Below are positions 61,971 to 64,000 of a stretch of DNA of 64,000 nucleotides, one piece after another. Source of the DNA: CAJBIL01 sp044359525 (lineage in GTDB: Bacteria; Pseudomonadota; Gammaproteobacteria; Burkholderiales; Rhodocyclaceae). Location: positions 1 through 64,000 of the forward strand of contig JBIKLY010000003.1 in assembly GCA_044359525.1 (NCBI GenBank). Direction: 5' to 3'. The notes under the pieces were generated by a model that worked only from the letters and a program-made list of their open reading frames with translations, made no database searches and was not told the origin of the DNA. The position numbers were made by a program, and so were the translations under genes. Every line of letters begins with the position of its first letter. Position 1 is the stretch's first letter.

Positions 61971-62924
61971 TCAGCCGAAGGTCGCCGCTGCTGCGGAAGG
62001 GTCATGGCCCGGCATCAGGGCCATTTCGACCAGACCGTCGAGCCCGAGCTGGTGCAGTTTTTCGTTGTCACCCTTGTACTTGAGGATGCAGCCGAGCGTG
62101 GCATTGACCGCGTCGGCGTTCAGCTCGGCGACCCCGAGGGCGAGCAGGGCGCGTGCCCAGTCGATGGTTTCAGCGACGCCGGGGCGCTTGTAGAAATCAT
62201 GCTTGCGCAGCAGTTCCATGAAGCGGCAGACTTGTCCGGCCAGCCGCAGTTCGATCTCCGGCAGGCGCGTGCGCAGGATCGTTACCTCCTTGGCGAAGGT
62301 CGGGTAATTGATCCAGTGGTACAGGCAGCGGCGCTTCAGGGCGTCGTGTACCTCGCGTGTACGGTTTGATGTGAGGATGACGAACGGGATCTGGTGGGCG
62401 TGCAGCGTGCCGATTTCCGGAATGGTGATCTGAAAATCGGACAGCACTTCGAGCATGAAGGCCTCGAACTCTTCGTCGGAGCGGTCAACCTCGTCGATGA
62501 GCAGCACCGGCGCGCGCGCTGCATCGCTGCGCAAAGCCTTGAGTAGCGGACGTTGGAGCAGGAATTCCTCGGAAAAAATGTTGCGTCCGATCTGCTCGCG
62601 CTCGACGCCGCGCGCCTCCTGCAGGCGCAGTTCCAGCAACTGGCGCGTGTAATTCCACTCGTAGAGCGCCGCGTTGCTGTCCAGCCCTTCGTAGCATTGC
62701 AGGCGAATCAGTTCGGCGCCGAGGATGCGCGCCATGACTTTGGCGATTTCAGTCTTCCCCACCCCGGGCTCGCCTTCGAGAAACACCGGCTTGCCCAGAG
62801 AGACGGAGAGGAAGACCGTGGTCGCCAGCATACGGTCGGCGATATAGCCTTCCGCAGCGAATTTTGCCTGGATTTCCTCGATCGAGCCGAACCCCGGGAT
62901 CGGCTCCTTGCCGCTGATTGCCAT
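61971..62924 (-). CDS. coxD: CoxD-like MoxR-family AAA+ ATPase
   Basis: This 317-residue MoxR-type AAA+ ATPase has Walker A GEPGVGKTEIAK near 54-65 and Walker B VLLIDEVDRSDEEFEA. Sensor 1 is VILTSNRTREVHD. CoxD is the chaperone-like partner of CoxE for the CO dehydrogenase family. It is directly downstream of the large subunit gene, 18 bp away, and in the same order as coxL-D-E in carboxydotrophs. Confidence 0.93.
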   Translation of the reverse strand: MAISGKEPIPGFGSIEEIQAKFAAEGYIADRMLATTVFLSVSLGKPVFLEGEPGVGKTEIAKVMARILGAELIRLQCYEGLDSNAALYEWNYTRQLLELRLQEARGVEREQIGRNIFSEEFLLQRPLLKALRSDAARAPVLLIDEVDRSDEEFEAFMLEVLSDFQITIPEIGTLHAHQIPFVILTSNRTREVHDALKRRCLYHWINYPTFAKEVTILRTRLPEIELRLAGQVCRFMELLRKHDFYKRPGVAETIDWARALLALGVAELNADAVNATLGCILKYKGDNEKLHQLGLDGLVEMALMPGHDPSAAAATFG

Positions 62925-62942
62925 AGTGCTGTTTTCCTCGAA

Positions 62943-64000
62943 TCAACCGGGGCGCGATTCCACCTTCACCGCCGAGGAGCGATCGGCTCGTTTGATTGCT
63001 TCGTAGATTTCGTTGGGTGAATTAAAGGATTTGCGGATGATCACATTCTGATCGAACAGGGCATCCTGTACCGCCGCCGAGATGGTGTGGAGCGGCGCGC
63101 CACCACCCTCGCCCATACCTTTGGCGCCATTATAGCTAAACGGCGAGGGCGTTTCGATGTCGCCATACAGCAGGTCGGGCATGCTCATCGTAGTGATCGG
63201 CGTGTAGTCGGTAAAGGTGCTGGTCAGCAGATTGCCGCCCGTGTCGTAGATATGGGCTTCCATCAGCGCCGAGCCGATACCGTGCGCAACGGCGCCATGC
63301 ACCTGGCCGGCGACGATCTTCGGATTGATTACGTTGCCGCAGTCGTCGATCGCCGCGTAGCTGAGGATTTTTGGTACATAGGTCACGCGGTCGATCTCAA
63401 CGACGGCGATGTGCAGCTGCGAGGCGTAGGTCAGCGTCAGGTTGCCCATCTTCTTCTCGACGTCGGGCAACTCGAACGGCGGGCGGTAAACGTGCCGGAT
63501 GTTGAGTGTGAGATCAGAGAGGTTTGCTGGCTGGCCGGCGGTGTTGATGTTGACCATCGACGACAGCGCCCAGTAGTTGATGCTGCGCTCGGTTCCCTTG
63601 ACGCGCAGTTCCGCACCCTGCTGGCCGATGGTGAATTCGAGATCCTCCTCGTTCGCTTCGAGCGCGAAGGCGGCCAGCATCTTCATTTCGCGCTTCAGCT
63701 TCTGGCAGGCGCCATGCACCGCCGAGAGACCAGTCACCGCGAACTGGCTGGCGTAGGAGCCGGAGTGACCGCCGTGACTATTGGCTGCGGTATCGAAACC
63801 GGTGCGTACTTCGACCATGTCCGGGCGGATGCCGAGTTCGTCGGCCACCACCTGCGCGGTCGTCGTTTCATGCCCCTGGCCCGACGGCGTGCTACCCAGA
63901 CAGACGACAACGGTGCCATCGATGTCGAGCTTGATGGTTGCCACTTCCGAATTGCCGGAGAACGGCAGGTAGGGATTGACCAGACGCGCCTGACCGAAAT
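62943..64000 (-). CDS. CoxL/xanthine dehydrogenase-type large subunit (5' part outside window)
   Basis: Partial gene: the frame stays open to the window edge, and the visible part is about 352 residues of the C-terminal Mo-cofactor domain. It shows PSGQGHETTTAQVVADELG and, near the end, the catalytic-Glu motif NGAKGMGEGGGAPL. The frame continues upstream with LVNPYLPFSG, so the GTG at 63944 is not the start. It differs from the 27022 subunit. The CO-specific loop, if present, would lie outside, so a CO dehydrogenase label is not justified yet. Confidence 0.9.
   Translation of the reverse strand, partial: FGQARLVNPYLPFSGNSEVATIKLDIDGTVVVCLGSTPSGQGHETTTAQVVADELGIRPDMVEVRTGFDTAANSHGGHSGSYASQFAVTGLSAVHGACQKLKREMKMLAAFALEANEEDLEFTIGQQGAELRVKGTERSINYWALSSMVNINTAGQPANLSDLTLNIRHVYRPPFELPDVEKKMGNLTLTYASQLHIAVVEIDRVTYVPKILSYAAIDDCGNVINPKIVAGQVHGAVAHGIGSALMEAHIYDTGGNLLTSTFTDYTPITTMSMPDLLYGDIETPSPFSYNGAKGMGEGGGAPLHTISAAVQDALFDQNVIIRKSFNSPNEIYEAIKRADRSSAVKVESRPG

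Overview
The window reads as a high-GC betaproteobacterial chromosome, probably from the Rhodocyclales or a neighbouring order. The basis is gene content: a lexA-imuA-imuB plus dnaE2 mutagenesis cassette, a PEP-CTERM protein, PPK2, ETF-ubiquinone oxidoreductase, DUF1302/DUF1329 pairs and many catabolic genes. I recognised no rRNA or tRNA gene, CRISPR array or insertion sequence. The genus cannot be settled from this sequence alone.

Region 1 (1-8 kb) is an SOS block. An integron-type integrase, dnaE2 (imuC) and the lexA-imuA-imuB operon each carry a perfect CTGT-N8-ACAG LexA box (120-135, 4306-4321, 7992-8007). A hemerythrin gene and TTCGTG-type repeats lie inside the block. Region 2 (8-18.4 kb) is mostly housekeeping and accessory: PPK2, a PEP-CTERM secreted protein, a FrnE-type DsbA relative, a QueG-like ferredoxin protein with a thioredoxin, an HDOD protein, acetoacetyl-CoA synthetase, a hotdog thioesterase and ETF-QO.

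Region 3 (18.7-31.8 kb, + strand) joins an envelope module (Ycf48-like lipoprotein, RND/MMPL transporter, DUF1302, DUF1329) to a three-subunit molybdenum hydroxylase, an AhpD-like protein and a chemoreceptor. This suggests sensing, uptake and hydroxylation of a hydrophobic substrate. Region 4 (31.9-41.5 kb, - strand) is a second catabolic block between two AraC regulators: aldehyde dehydrogenase, a nitrilase-fold protein without the catalytic cysteine, zinc alcohol dehydrogenase, cytochrome c, a Tat-exported berberine-bridge-type flavoprotein and an MddA-like methyltransferase. A CoxG-like protein follows upstream.

Region 5 (42-56.4 kb) is the most unusual part. A + strand operon encodes a Mer-like LLM-class (probably F420-dependent) oxidoreductase, an FAH-family hydrolase, an M20-family amidohydrolase with altered metal ligands, a full two-domain FbiC (FO synthase of F420 biosynthesis), a cyclase-family hydrolase and a DRE-TIM acyltransferase, followed by an AraC regulator. 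Divergent from it are a pyruvate carboxylase and a nitroreductase resembling the C-terminal domain of FbiB (dehydro-F420 reductase). Together these suggest an undescribed deazaflavin-dependent catabolic pathway that carries part of its own cofactor synthesis. CofC, CofD and CofE are not in the window.

Region 6 (56.5-64 kb, - strand) is a tightly overlapped maturation operon for molybdenum hydroxylases (SufU-like, SufS/NifS4-like, MPT-binding plus nucleotidyltransferase fusion, split XdhC, CoxE, CoxD) downstream of a CoxL/XDH-type large subunit cut by the window end. It may also serve the hydroxylase of region 3.
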